Shown here: in pieces, positions 6,637 through 14,205 of the stretch | How the letters are laid out: the number at the start of each line of letters is the position of its first letter | Numbering within the stretch: the first letter of the stretch is position 1 | Origin: JAITWN01 sp034002745 | Lineage (GTDB): Bacteria; Pseudomonadota; Gammaproteobacteria; SZUA-140 | Direction: 5' to 3' | Assembly: GCA_034002745.1 (NCBI GenBank) | Contig: JAVEZY010000028.1 | Location: 1-35,761, forward strand | DNA length: 35,761 nt | The notes under the pieces: generated by a model | Told to the model about the DNA's origin: nothing | Databases searched by the model: none | The model's input: the letters and a program-made list of their open reading frames with translations, nothing else | Program-made: the position numbers and the translations under genes

Positions 6637-7554
6637 ATGACCGATTCCGTGCTTTCCAGGGCCAGCGCCCAGGTCATCTCAGCCCGCAAGGGTATTCCCG
6701 TCATCACGCCCTTCTTCGATGAGGCGACCTTCACCGTGACCTATGTGGTTCACGACCCGGAAACCAGGCGCGCCGCCATTGTCGATAGCGTGCTCGACTA
6801 TGATCCGAACTCCGGCCGCACTTCCTTCGCATCCGCCGAAGCGGTGCTCGCCCATGTCCGTGAGCAGGGTCTCGAAGTGGAGTGGCATCTGGAAACCCAT
6901 GCCCATGCCGATCATCTCTCGGCCGCGCCCTGGCTGCAGCAGAAGCTCGGTGGCAAGATCGCCATCGGTGAGCACATCGTCACCGTGCAGGAGACGTTCG
7001 GTAAACTGTTCAATGCCGGCACCGAGTTCCAGCGTGATGGTTCGGACTTCGATCGCCTGTGGAAGGACGGGGACACCTTCAGGATCGGCGGCATCGAGGT
7101 AACCGTGATGCATGTGCCCGGCCACACGCCGGCATGCGTGGCCTATGTCATCGGTGACGCCGTGTTCGTGGGCGACACCATGTTCATGCCGGACTACGGC
7201 ACGGCGCGGGCGGACTTCCCCGGCGGCGATGCGCGCACGCTGTTCCGTTCGCTGCGCCGTATCCTTTCGCTGCCGCCGGAAACCCGGCTGTTCATGTGCC
7301 ATGATTATCTGCCGCCCGAGCGGACGGAGTATGTCTGGGAAACGACGGTGGCCGAGCAGCGCAAGTCGAACATTCATGCCCATGATGGCGTGAGCGAGGA
7401 CGAGTTCGTCGCCATGCGCGAGAGCCGTGATGCGACGCTCGAGATGCCGCGGCTGATCTTGCCTTCGGTGCAGACCAACATGCGCGCCGGTCATCTGCCG
7501 CCGCCCGAGGACAATGGCATGGTCTATCTCAAGATCCCGTTGAACGCGCTGTGA
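6637..7554 (+). CDS. Persulfide dioxygenase-like MBL-fold hydrolase (ETHE1/Blh type)
   Basis: A 305-residue metallo-beta-lactamase-fold protein. The metal motif THAHADH supplies H88, H90, D92 and H93, with H163 (PGHTPACVAY), D180 (FVGDTMF) and H222 (MCHDY). ETHE1-type persulfide dioxygenases use the H88/H163/D180-type triad to hold one iron and convert glutathione persulfide to sulfite. GTARADFPGGDA is the ETHE1/Blh substrate loop. It is longer than human ETHE1 and matches the Blh enzymes found next to BigR regulators. The start at ATG 6637 has GAGGATAAGAG upstream; the frame is open far upstream but without a start signal. It is the first gene of the plus-strand sulfide operon, and its stop overlaps the GTG of pmpA. 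Confidence 0.93.
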   Translation: MTDSVLSRASAQVISARKGIPVITPFFDEATFTVTYVVHDPETRRAAIVDSVLDYDPNSGRTSFASAEAVLAHVREQGLEVEWHLETHAHADHLSAAPWLQQKLGGKIAIGEHIVTVQETFGKLFNAGTEFQRDGSDFDRLWKDGDTFRIGGIEVTVMHVPGHTPACVAYVIGDAVFVGDTMFMPDYGTARADFPGGDARTLFRSLRRILSLPPETRLFMCHDYLPPERTEYVWETTVAEQRKSNIHAHDGVSEDEFVAMRESRDATLEMPRLILPSVQTNMRAGHLPPPEDNGMVYLKIPLNAL

Positions 7555-7991
7555 CGGTCCTGTTTCCGCAGGCACAGCCGCTGGCCGGCTTCACCGGTGG
7601 CCTCATGATCGGGGTTGCGGCCGCGATCATGCTGCTCGGCGTCGGCCGCATCGCCGGAGTGAGCGGCATGGTGGCCCGCGCGGCGGGACTGGCGGGCAGT
7701 GGGCCGGGGAGGGGCATCGCCATGGCTTTCATCGTCGGCCTGCCGCTCGGCGCATTCCTGACCGGACTCGTCACCGGCGGCGTGGAAGCGCATTATCCGG
7801 CTTCGGCCTGGACGCTGATCATTGCCGGCCTGCTGGTTGGCTACGGCGTGCGCCTGGGCTCGGGTTGCACCAGCGGACATGGGGTGTGCGGCATTTCCCG
7901 TCTGTCACGCCGCTCGATGCTGGCGACCGCGCTGTTCATGGGGAGCGGTTTCGCGACCGTGGCGCTGATGCGCCTGGGAGGATTGCCGTGA
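7551..7991 (+). CDS. pmpA: YeeE/YedE half-transporter, PmpA-like
   Basis: A 146-residue membrane protein with four hydrophobic segments. The signature GSGCTSGHGVCG (C106, C113) is the conserved cysteine motif of the YeeE/YedE (TsuA-related) family, whose full-length members import thiosulfate. Here the family is split in two, as in the PmpA/PmpB pairs found in BigR-type operons. It begins with GTG at 7551, overlapping the dioxygenase stop as GTGA, and its own stop overlaps the next GTG in the same way, so the three genes are translationally coupled. The likely role is movement of a sulfur species across the inner membrane; the substrate and direction cannot be read from the sequence. Confidence 0.88.
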   Translation: MTVLFPQAQPLAGFTGGLMIGVAAAIMLLGVGRIAGVSGMVARAAGLAGSGPGRGIAMAFIVGLPLGAFLTGLVTGGVEAHYPASAWTLIIAGLLVGYGVRLGSGCTSGHGVCGISRLSRRSMLATALFMGSGFATVALMRLGGLP

Positions 7992-8422
7992 AGCGTATTC
8001 TCGTCGCTCTGGTCAGCGGTGTCATTTTCGGCGCGGGGCTTGCCTGGTCAGGGATGGCCGATCCGCATCGTGTACGTTCGTTCCTGGATCTGTTCGGCGA
8101 TTGGGATCCGACCCTTGGCTTCGTGATGATCGGCGCGATCATTCCGATGGCGTTCGCCTGGAGGGTTCGTCAGCGCATGGAAAGGCCGCTCGCCGATGGG
8201 TCGTTCGACCTTCCGGGCGCCACCCGCATCGATGCCAGACTTGCCGCCGGAGCGGTGATTTTCGGCATCGGCTGGGGTATCGGGGGGCTCTGTCCCGGAC
8301 CTGGCATCGCGGGGCTCGCCATCGTGCCGGCCGACGCCGCCCTGTTCACGAGCACCATGCTCGCAGGCATGGCATTGCACCGATATACCAGCGGTCCCCG
8401 CTGGGCAAAGGAGAAAAAGTGA
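7988..8422 (+). CDS. pmpB: YeeE/YedE half-transporter, PmpB-like (DUF6691)
   Basis: A 144-residue membrane protein, the partner of PmpA. Hydrophobic helices occupy residues 4-22, 43-59, 84-101 and 106-130. The motif GWGIGGLCPGPG around C102 is the second cysteine motif of the YeeE/YedE family, and SGMADPHRVRSFLDLFGDWD is the usual N-terminal loop. The GTG start at 7988 has GGGAGG upstream and overlaps the pmpA stop (GTGA). Its own stop shares one base with the sqr ATG (TGATG). PmpA and PmpB together would equal one full transporter. Confidence 0.88.
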   Translation: MKRILVALVSGVIFGAGLAWSGMADPHRVRSFLDLFGDWDPTLGFVMIGAIIPMAFAWRVRQRMERPLADGSFDLPGATRIDARLAAGAVIFGIGWGIGGLCPGPGIAGLAIVPADAALFTSTMLAGMALHRYTSGPRWAKEKK

Positions 8423-9696
8423 TGACACAGAATACATCCACGGCGGACAGCCGCAATGACGCTGGCGCCATCCGCGATATCGTCATCGTCGGTGGCGGCA
8501 GCGCGGGGATCGCCACCGCCGCCAGCATCCTGAAGCGCAATCGCGATGTCAGTGTGGCCATCATCGAGCCGAGCGAGGTGCATTACTACCAGCCGGGATG
8601 GACCATGGTCGGAGGCGGCGTGTTCGACCCCGAGACGACCCGGCGACCCGAAGCCCAAGTCATTCCGCCGGGCGCGGAGTGGATCAAGGCGGCCGCCAGC
8701 GGTTTCGTACCCGAGGAGAACCGCGTGCTTCTCGCCGATGGATCCAGCATCCGCTACCGCGTGCTCGTCGCCTGCCCCGGCATCAAGCTCAATTGGGGCG
8801 CGATTCCGGGTCTGGAGGAGACGCTGGGCCGCAACGGCGTGACCTCGAACTATCGTTACGACCTCGCGCCCTATACCGATCGTCTGGTGCGCGAGATGCG
8901 CCGCGGGCGGGCGCTGTTCACCCAGCCGCCGATGCCGATCAAGTGTGCCGGCGCGCCGCAGAAGGCGATGTACCTGTCGTGCTCGCGCTGGGAAAAGGCT
9001 GGCGTGCTGAAGGACATCGATGTGCAGTTCCACAATGCGGGAGCGGTGCTGTTCGGCGTCCCCGCGTATGTTCCGGCGCTGATGGAATATGTCCAGCGCT
9101 ATGGCGCGAAGCTGAACTTCGAATCGAAGCTGGTGGCGATCGACGGCGCGGCCAGGCTCGCCGTTTTCGAACGCAAGAGCGGCGATACGGTGCAGCGCTT
9201 CGAGGAGAAGTTCGACATGATCCATGTCGTTCCGCCGCAAGTCGCGCCGGACTTCGTGCGCTCGAGCCCCCTGGCTGCGGCATCGGGATTCATCGAGGTC
9301 GATGAGGCCACGCTGCGCCACCCCCGCTATCCGAATGTGTTCGCGTTGGGTGATGCCTGCGCCGCCTCCAACGCCAAGACGGCGGCAGCGGCGCGCAAGC
9401 AGGCGCCGGTCGTCGCCGTGAACGTGCTGGCCGCGCTCGAGGGACGCGAACCCGTCGCTCACTATGACGGCTACGGCAGTTGTCCGCTCACCGTGGAGCA
9501 TGGACGGATCGTGCTCGCCGAATTCGGTTATGGCGGCAAGCTGATGCCGAGCTTCCCGCGCTGGCTGCTCGACGGGACGCGTCCCTCGCGTCTGTCCTGG
9601 CTGCTCAAGTCGAAGATCCTGCCGCCTCTCTACTGGCATGGCATGCTCAAGGGGCGCGAGTGGATGGTCAGGCCGCGCGCCGCGCGCCCGGAGTAG
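8422..9696 (+). CDS. sqr: Sulfide:quinone oxidoreductase (SQOR/type II-like)
   Basis: A 424-residue FAD enzyme at the inner membrane that oxidises H2S to a persulfide and passes electrons to quinone. An FAD-binding Rossmann motif is at VIVGGGSAGIATAA (residues 21-34). The redox cysteines are C175 (IKCAGAPQK) and C354 (GYGSCPLT), which match the pair in human-type SQOR; a further motif VFALGDACA ends the second dinucleotide fold. The C-terminus has an amphipathic, Arg/Trp-rich segment (WLLKSKILPPLYWHGMLKG) of the kind that anchors the enzyme in the membrane. AAGGAGAA precedes the ATG. SQR and persulfide dioxygenase in one operon form the usual H2S-to-sulfite route. Confidence 0.94.
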   Translation: MTQNTSTADSRNDAGAIRDIVIVGGGSAGIATAASILKRNRDVSVAIIEPSEVHYYQPGWTMVGGGVFDPETTRRPEAQVIPPGAEWIKAAASGFVPEENRVLLADGSSIRYRVLVACPGIKLNWGAIPGLEETLGRNGVTSNYRYDLAPYTDRLVREMRRGRALFTQPPMPIKCAGAPQKAMYLSCSRWEKAGVLKDIDVQFHNAGAVLFGVPAYVPALMEYVQRYGAKLNFESKLVAIDGAARLAVFERKSGDTVQRFEEKFDMIHVVPPQVAPDFVRSSPLAAASGFIEVDEATLRHPRYPNVFALGDACAASNAKTAAAARKQAPVVAVNVLAALEGREPVAHYDGYGSCPLTVEHGRIVLAEFGYGGKLMPSFPRWLLDGTRPSRLSWLLKSKILPPLYWHGMLKGREWMVRPRAARPE

Positions 9697-9700
9697 CGCG

Positions 9701-11473
9701 ATGCCGTTGCGGCGTCTGCCGGTGCTCGAATGGGGGCGCGGATACGGACGCACGGTGCTGATCAATGACCTGATCGCTGCCGCCATCGTCACCGTCATGC
9801 TCATTCCGCAGAGTCTCGCCTATGCGATGCTGGCGGGGCTGCCCCCGGAGGTTGGTCTTTACGCATCGATTCTGCCGATCATTGCCTACGCGCTGTTCGG
9901 TACCAGCCGGACGCTCGCGGTGGGGCCAGTCGCGGTGATCTCACTGATGACGCTGACGGCTGCCGGCAGCGTTGCGGCGCCCGGGAGTGCCGAATTCATC
10001 GCCGCGGCGCTGGTACTGGCGCTGCTGTCGGGATTGATGCTGCTGGCGATGGGTGTGCTGAGACTGGGTTTCCTCGCGAACCTGCTGTCGCATCCGGTCA
10101 TCTCCGCTTTCATCACCGCGTCGGCGCTGATCATCGCCACGGGACAGATCGCTTCGATCCTCGGGGTTCAGGCGCGTGGAGATGCCATGCCTGAGTTGCT
10201 CGCTACGCTGATGGCGGGGATGTCGGGCATTCATCTGCCCACGCTTGCGATCGGCGCGGCGGTGCTCGCCTTTCTGCTGTGGGCGAGAACGGGGCTCAAG
10301 CCACTGCTCGTGAAAGCGGGATTGAAGCCGCGTCCCGCGGATCTCATCGCGCGCGCCGGACCGATCGTGGCAGTGGTGGCTTCCACTCTGGTGGTCGCGG
10401 TTTTCGATCTGGAGGCGATGGGCGTAAAGACGGTGGGCGCCATTCCGCAGAGCCTGCCGCCGTTCACCGTGCCGATGTTCGATGCCGAACTCTGGCGGCA
10501 ACTCGCCGTGCCGGCGCTGCTGCTGTCGATCATCGGCTTCGTGGAAAGCGTATCGGTGGCGCAGACGCTCGCCGCGCGCAAGCGCCAGCGGATCGATCCG
10601 GACCGGGAGTTGATCGGCCTGGGCGCGGCCAACGTCACCGCGGCCTTCTCGGGCGGTTATCCGGTGACGGGCGGCTTTTCGCGTTCGGTGGTCAATTTCA
10701 ATGCGGGAGCGGAGACGCCGGCGGCCGGCGCCTTCGCCGCCGTCGGCATCGCCATTGCGGCGCTGTTCCTCACTCCGTTCCTCGCCTCGTTGCCGATCGC
10801 CACGCTGGCGGCGACCATCATCGTCGCCGTGCTCAGCCTGGTGGATCTGCGGACGCCGCGCGAGATCTGGCGCTATTCGCCGAAGGACTTCATCGCCATG
10901 GCGGCGACGCTCGTCGTCACGCTGGCGGTCGGCATCGAGCCTGGCATCATGACCGGCATCGGCGTCTCGCTGGCTCTCTACCTGTGGCGCGCCGCGCGTC
11001 CGCATGCCGCGATCGTCGGCCGCGTTGCCGATACCGAGCACTTCCGTAACGTCAAGCGGCACCGGGTTTATACCGATCCCCGCATCCTGACCATCCGCAT
11101 CGATGAGAGCCTGACCTGGCTCAACGCGCGCTGGCTGGAAGAGTTCGTGTCCGGACAGGTTGCCGATCAGCCGAGCGTGCGGCATGTGATCCTGATGTGC
11201 TCGGCGGTCAATGCCATCGACGCCTCGGCGCTGGACAGCCTGGAAACGATCAATCACCGGCTCGCCGAAGGCGGCGTGACGCTGCACCTTTCCGAGGTCA
11301 AGGGACCGGTGATGGATGCGCTGACGCGCTCGAGCTTCCTGGATGAATTGAGCGGAGATATTTTTCTCTCGCAGAATGCGGCCTTCGAAGCCGTCCTCGA
11401 TGTCGCCGAGCGCGGGCGTGAACAAGCGGGAGACGACGCCATCGATCCCCGCCTGGCGGGCGGGCTCGGCTGA
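9701..11473 (+). CDS. SulP-family anion transporter with STAS domain
   Basis: A 590-residue SLC26/SulP carrier. The N-terminal membrane domain (residues about 20-420, 12-14 helices) contains the family hallmark AAAIVTVMLIPQSLAYAMLA and GLPPEVGLYASILP. A C-terminal STAS domain covers about 445-565 (VRHVILMCSAVNAIDASALD). SulP proteins move sulfate, bicarbonate or other oxyanions, often with H+ or Na+. The ATG at 9701, four bases after the sqr stop, has GGAG seven bases upstream. Being last in the sulfide operon, its likely job is export of sulfite/sulfate made from sulfide, or sulfate uptake; the sequence does not tell which. Confidence 0.92.
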   Translation: MPLRRLPVLEWGRGYGRTVLINDLIAAAIVTVMLIPQSLAYAMLAGLPPEVGLYASILPIIAYALFGTSRTLAVGPVAVISLMTLTAAGSVAAPGSAEFIAAALVLALLSGLMLLAMGVLRLGFLANLLSHPVISAFITASALIIATGQIASILGVQARGDAMPELLATLMAGMSGIHLPTLAIGAAVLAFLLWARTGLKPLLVKAGLKPRPADLIARAGPIVAVVASTLVVAVFDLEAMGVKTVGAIPQSLPPFTVPMFDAELWRQLAVPALLLSIIGFVESVSVAQTLAARKRQRIDPDRELIGLGAANVTAAFSGGYPVTGGFSRSVVNFNAGAETPAAGAFAAVGIAIAALFLTPFLASLPIATLAATIIVAVLSLVDLRTPREIWRYSPKDFIAMAATLVVTLAVGIEPGIMTGIGVSLALYLWRAARPHAAIVGRVADTEHFRNVKRHRVYTDPRILTIRIDESLTWLNARWLEEFVSGQVADQPSVRHVILMCSAVNAIDASALDSLETINHRLAEGGVTLHLSEVKGPVMDALTRSSFLDELSGDIFLSQNAAFEAVLDVAERGREQAGDDAIDPRLAGGLG

Positions 11474-11671
11474 TCGGGGAGCGCTGGCGGAGAGGGCACG
11501 CGAATGGACGCAGATCCGTTCGAGGCCGATCGCGTTCCCCCCAGCTTTTCCCGTTTGCGCCTGGCCGCGCCGGTCCCTGCTGGCGTTTCCGGTTTTCGCC
11601 TCCCGCTTGTCCTTGCGCTCGAGCCTCGTTGCCGGAATACTTGGGCTTTTCCGGATGCAGGAGGATCGCCG

Positions 11672-12613
11672 ATGACGTCTCGCCGACGCTTTCTGCATGG
11701 GGCGCTCAGTCTCTCCGCCCTCGCGGCACTGGGCGCAGCGGTGACGCCCGCACTTGCCCAGGGGCCGATGTCATCCGCCGGCAACGAAGTGCTGCGGACG
11801 CGCCGCATTCCTTCGAGCCGAGAGGTGCTGCCCGTGATTGGCGCCGGCACCTCGGGCAGCTATGAAACCGAGATCGGCTCGGAGAAGTACGCGCTGCTCA
11901 AGGATGCGGTGAAGCTATTCTTCACCGCCGGCGCCAGGCTGATCGATACATCACCCAACTACAATGGCGCCGACGCGGTCCTGGGGCAGTTGCTGTTCGA
12001 GGGCGGCTGGCGCGAGCGATGTTTCCTCGCCACCAAGATCGCCGCGGACAATCGCGAAGATGCGGAGCGGCAATGGGCGCACTCGCAGCGCGTGCTGCGC
12101 ACCGATCACGTCGAGTTGCTGCAGGTGCACAATCTGCGCGCCTGGCGCACCCAGCTTCCCTATGCCCGGGAACTGAAGGAGCAGGGGCGGACCCGCTACG
12201 TCGGCATCACGCACTTCCGTCCCGACGGACTCGAGGAAATGGAGCGCATCATGCGCAGCGAGCCGCTCGATTTCATCCAGATCAATTATTCGGTCAACGC
12301 GCCGCAGGCCGCCGAGCGCGTACTGCCGCTTGCCCGCGAACGCGGCATCGGCGTGATCATCAACCGGGCGTTCGACGATGGCCGGCTGTTCGCAGTGGTC
12401 CGCGACCGGCCGCTGCCGGCCTGGGCAGAGAAGGAAGCGGGCATCACTTCCTGGGCGCAGATGTTCCTCAAGTTCGCGATCAGCCATCCGGCGGTCACCT
12501 GCGTCATTCCCGCGACCAGCAGGCCGGATCGTCAGGTCGACAACCTGCGCGCCGGGCGCGGGCGTCTGCTGAGCGAAGCGAGGCAGCGTGAACTGATATC
12601 GATGTTCGCCTAG
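11672..12613 (+). CDS. Tat-exported aldo/keto reductase
   Basis: A 313-residue aldo/keto reductase-family protein. It begins with a twin-arginine signal, TSRRRFLHGALSLSALAALG, with an AxA cleavage site near residue 29 (PALAQ), so it is probably exported folded to the periplasm. The catalytic tetrad is visible: D92 and Y97 (IDTSPNY), K122 (LATKI) and H153 (LLQVHNL). A periplasmic AKR would need a cofactor loaded before export, or may not use NADPH. The ATG at 11672 is fixed by AGGAGG about eight bases upstream. A 198-base gap separates it from the SulP gene, so it may have its own promoter. Its stop is ten bases before the next gene. Confidence 0.88.
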   Translation: MTSRRRFLHGALSLSALAALGAAVTPALAQGPMSSAGNEVLRTRRIPSSREVLPVIGAGTSGSYETEIGSEKYALLKDAVKLFFTAGARLIDTSPNYNGADAVLGQLLFEGGWRERCFLATKIAADNREDAERQWAHSQRVLRTDHVELLQVHNLRAWRTQLPYARELKEQGRTRYVGITHFRPDGLEEMERIMRSEPLDFIQINYSVNAPQAAERVLPLARERGIGVIINRAFDDGRLFAVVRDRPLPAWAEKEAGITSWAQMFLKFAISHPAVTCVIPATSRPDRQVDNLRAGRGRLLSEARQRELISMFA

Positions 12614-12622
12614 GAGCGCCTC

Positions 12623-13942
12623 TTGTCGCTCCTCTCCCGTCCGGGTGCCCGGCTTGCACGGCTGCTGAATGCCGAGCCCGGCGAGCTGCCGGCGGTGCTT
12701 GCCGGCATGCTGATGTTCTTCCTGCTCTTCACCGGCTATTTCATGCTGCGCCCGGTGCGCGAGACGATGGGCATTGCCGGCGGCGTGCACAATCTGCAAT
12801 GGCTTTTCACCGGCACTTTCCTCGCCACCCTCGCGGCCATGCCCCTGTTCGGGTGGCTGGCTTCCCGGGTGTCCCGGCGACGCATCCTGCCCTGGCTCTA
12901 TGCTTTCTTCGTCCTCAATCTGCTCGCCTTCGCCGGGCTGATGGCGGCTGATCCGGATGGCGTATGGGCAGGGCGCGCCTTCTACATCTGGCTGTCGGTG
13001 TTCAATCTGATGGCCATTTCGCTGGCCTGGAGCGTGCTCGCCGATATTTTCTCCAGCGCCGAGGCCAAGCGCCTGTTCGCGCCGGTGGCGGCCGGGGCCA
13101 GCTTCGGCGGCCTGACCGGTCCGCTGGCGGGCGCGGCATTGGTCGGAGTCATCGGCCATGCGGGGCTGCTCACGCTTGCCGCGGCAATGCTGGCGGGAAG
13201 CGCCTGCGCCGCGGCATGGCTGCATCGGTGGCGGGACCGGCATCCACCGGCCGGGACGGCCGCGGATGAGGATGAGCGGCGCAGCAAGCCGCTCGGCGGC
13301 AATCCCTTCGCGGGCGCGATGGAGACGCTGCGTTCGCGTTACCTGCTGGGCATCGCCGTGTTCGTGGTATTGCTGGCCACGGTGAGCACCTTTCTCTACT
13401 TCGAGCAGGCGCGGCTGGTCGCCGAGACCTTCCCGGATCGCACGCGCCAGACCCAGGTGTTCGGGATCATCGATGCGGTGGTGCAGACCCTGGCCATTCT
13501 CACCCAGCTCTTTCTCACCGGACGCATCGCGCAGCGCCTGGGCGTGGGTGTGCTTCTGGTCGCGGTACCGCTGGTGGTTGCCGCGGGGTTCCTGTGGCTT
13601 GCACTGGCGCCGGTGTTCGCCGTGCTGGCGGTGGTCATGGTGGCGCGGCGGGCGGGCGAGTATGCACTGGTCCGGCCCGGCCGGGAGATGCTCTACATCG
13701 TCGTGCCCGCTGAAGAAAAGTACAAGGCCAAGAACTTCATCGACACGGTGGTCTATCGCGGCGGAGACGCGGTGAGCGGCTGGATCAAGCGCGCGCTCGA
13801 TGTGATTGGAGAGCATCCCGCGCTGGCCATGTTCATCGGCGCCATCGTGGCGCTGGGCTGGGCAGGCACCGGCGCAACGCTCGCAGCCGCACGCCAGCGG
13901 CGTGAATCCGGACAGCGGTCCGCTGCATCGCGCTCCTGCTAG
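12623..13942 (+). CDS. MFS/NTP-NDP exchanger-like carrier
   Basis: A 439-residue membrane protein with about 12 helices, resembling the NTP/NDP exchange transporter (TLC/Npt) branch of the MFS. Recognisable parts are LLFTGYFMLRPVRETMG in helix 1 and KAKNFIDTVVYRGGD near the C-terminus, both typical of the free-living bacterial group. True ATP/ADP translocases of Rickettsia and Chlamydia import host ATP; relatives in free-living bacteria have no established substrate. The start is TTG at 12623 with TAGGAG seven bases upstream; the first internal ATG would cut into helix 1. It lies ten bases after the AKR gene and is probably co-transcribed with it. Confidence 0.85.
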   Translation: MSLLSRPGARLARLLNAEPGELPAVLAGMLMFFLLFTGYFMLRPVRETMGIAGGVHNLQWLFTGTFLATLAAMPLFGWLASRVSRRRILPWLYAFFVLNLLAFAGLMAADPDGVWAGRAFYIWLSVFNLMAISLAWSVLADIFSSAEAKRLFAPVAAGASFGGLTGPLAGAALVGVIGHAGLLTLAAAMLAGSACAAAWLHRWRDRHPPAGTAADEDERRSKPLGGNPFAGAMETLRSRYLLGIAVFVVLLATVSTFLYFEQARLVAETFPDRTRQTQVFGIIDAVVQTLAILTQLFLTGRIAQRLGVGVLLVAVPLVVAAGFLWLALAPVFAVLAVVMVARRAGEYALVRPGREMLYIVVPAEEKYKAKNFIDTVVYRGGDAVSGWIKRALDVIGEHPALAMFIGAIVALGWAGTGATLAAARQRRESGQRSAASRSC

Positions 13943-14110
13943 TGCCAGGCGGCCATTGGCGCGGAAAATCAGGCGCCTGAAGAACCGCGTTCGCGGCTCC
14001 GGATTCTCCATGGGCCTCTCCTCGGAATATTGGCCACTCGATCCTTTCCATTACGTATTGCGCTTGGCAACGAGAGGAGGATGATAAACGGGTTACCCGG
14101 TGTGGTCCCG

Positions 14111-14152
14111 GATCACCGGTTCGCAACAGGATTCCGCTTGCGGCCGGTGATC
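14111..14152. repeat. 9-bp inverted repeat with 24-base loop
   Basis: GATCACCGG (14111-14119) pairs with CCGGTGATC (14144-14152). It lies in the 263-base gap between the carrier gene and the TPR gene, about 55 bases before the TPR start. It may be an operator or a leader hairpin; nothing else in the gap is distinctive. Confidence 0.4.
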
Positions 14153-14205
14153 AGGGGGGGAATACATGGTCTTTCTTACCGGTCCGCACGCATGTGGAGA
14201 TGCTC

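Noticed and set aside
8170..9804. 544-codon minus-strand frame opposite sqr
   Set aside because: Antisense shadow; composition is Arg/His/Gln-rich and unstructured, and sqr has all its catalytic cysteines on the plus strand.
9941..11698. 585-codon minus-strand frame opposite the SulP gene
   Set aside because: Antisense shadow with low-complexity Arg/Gln composition.
12623..13942. Carrier as evidence of an intracellular parasite
   Set aside because: The sequence belongs to the shorter group seen in free-living bacteria, and the rest of the window is typical of a metabolically independent organism.
11951..14011. 686-codon minus-strand frame opposite AKR and carrier genes
   Set aside because: Spans two real genes with ribosome-binding sites on the other strand; no recognisable domain.
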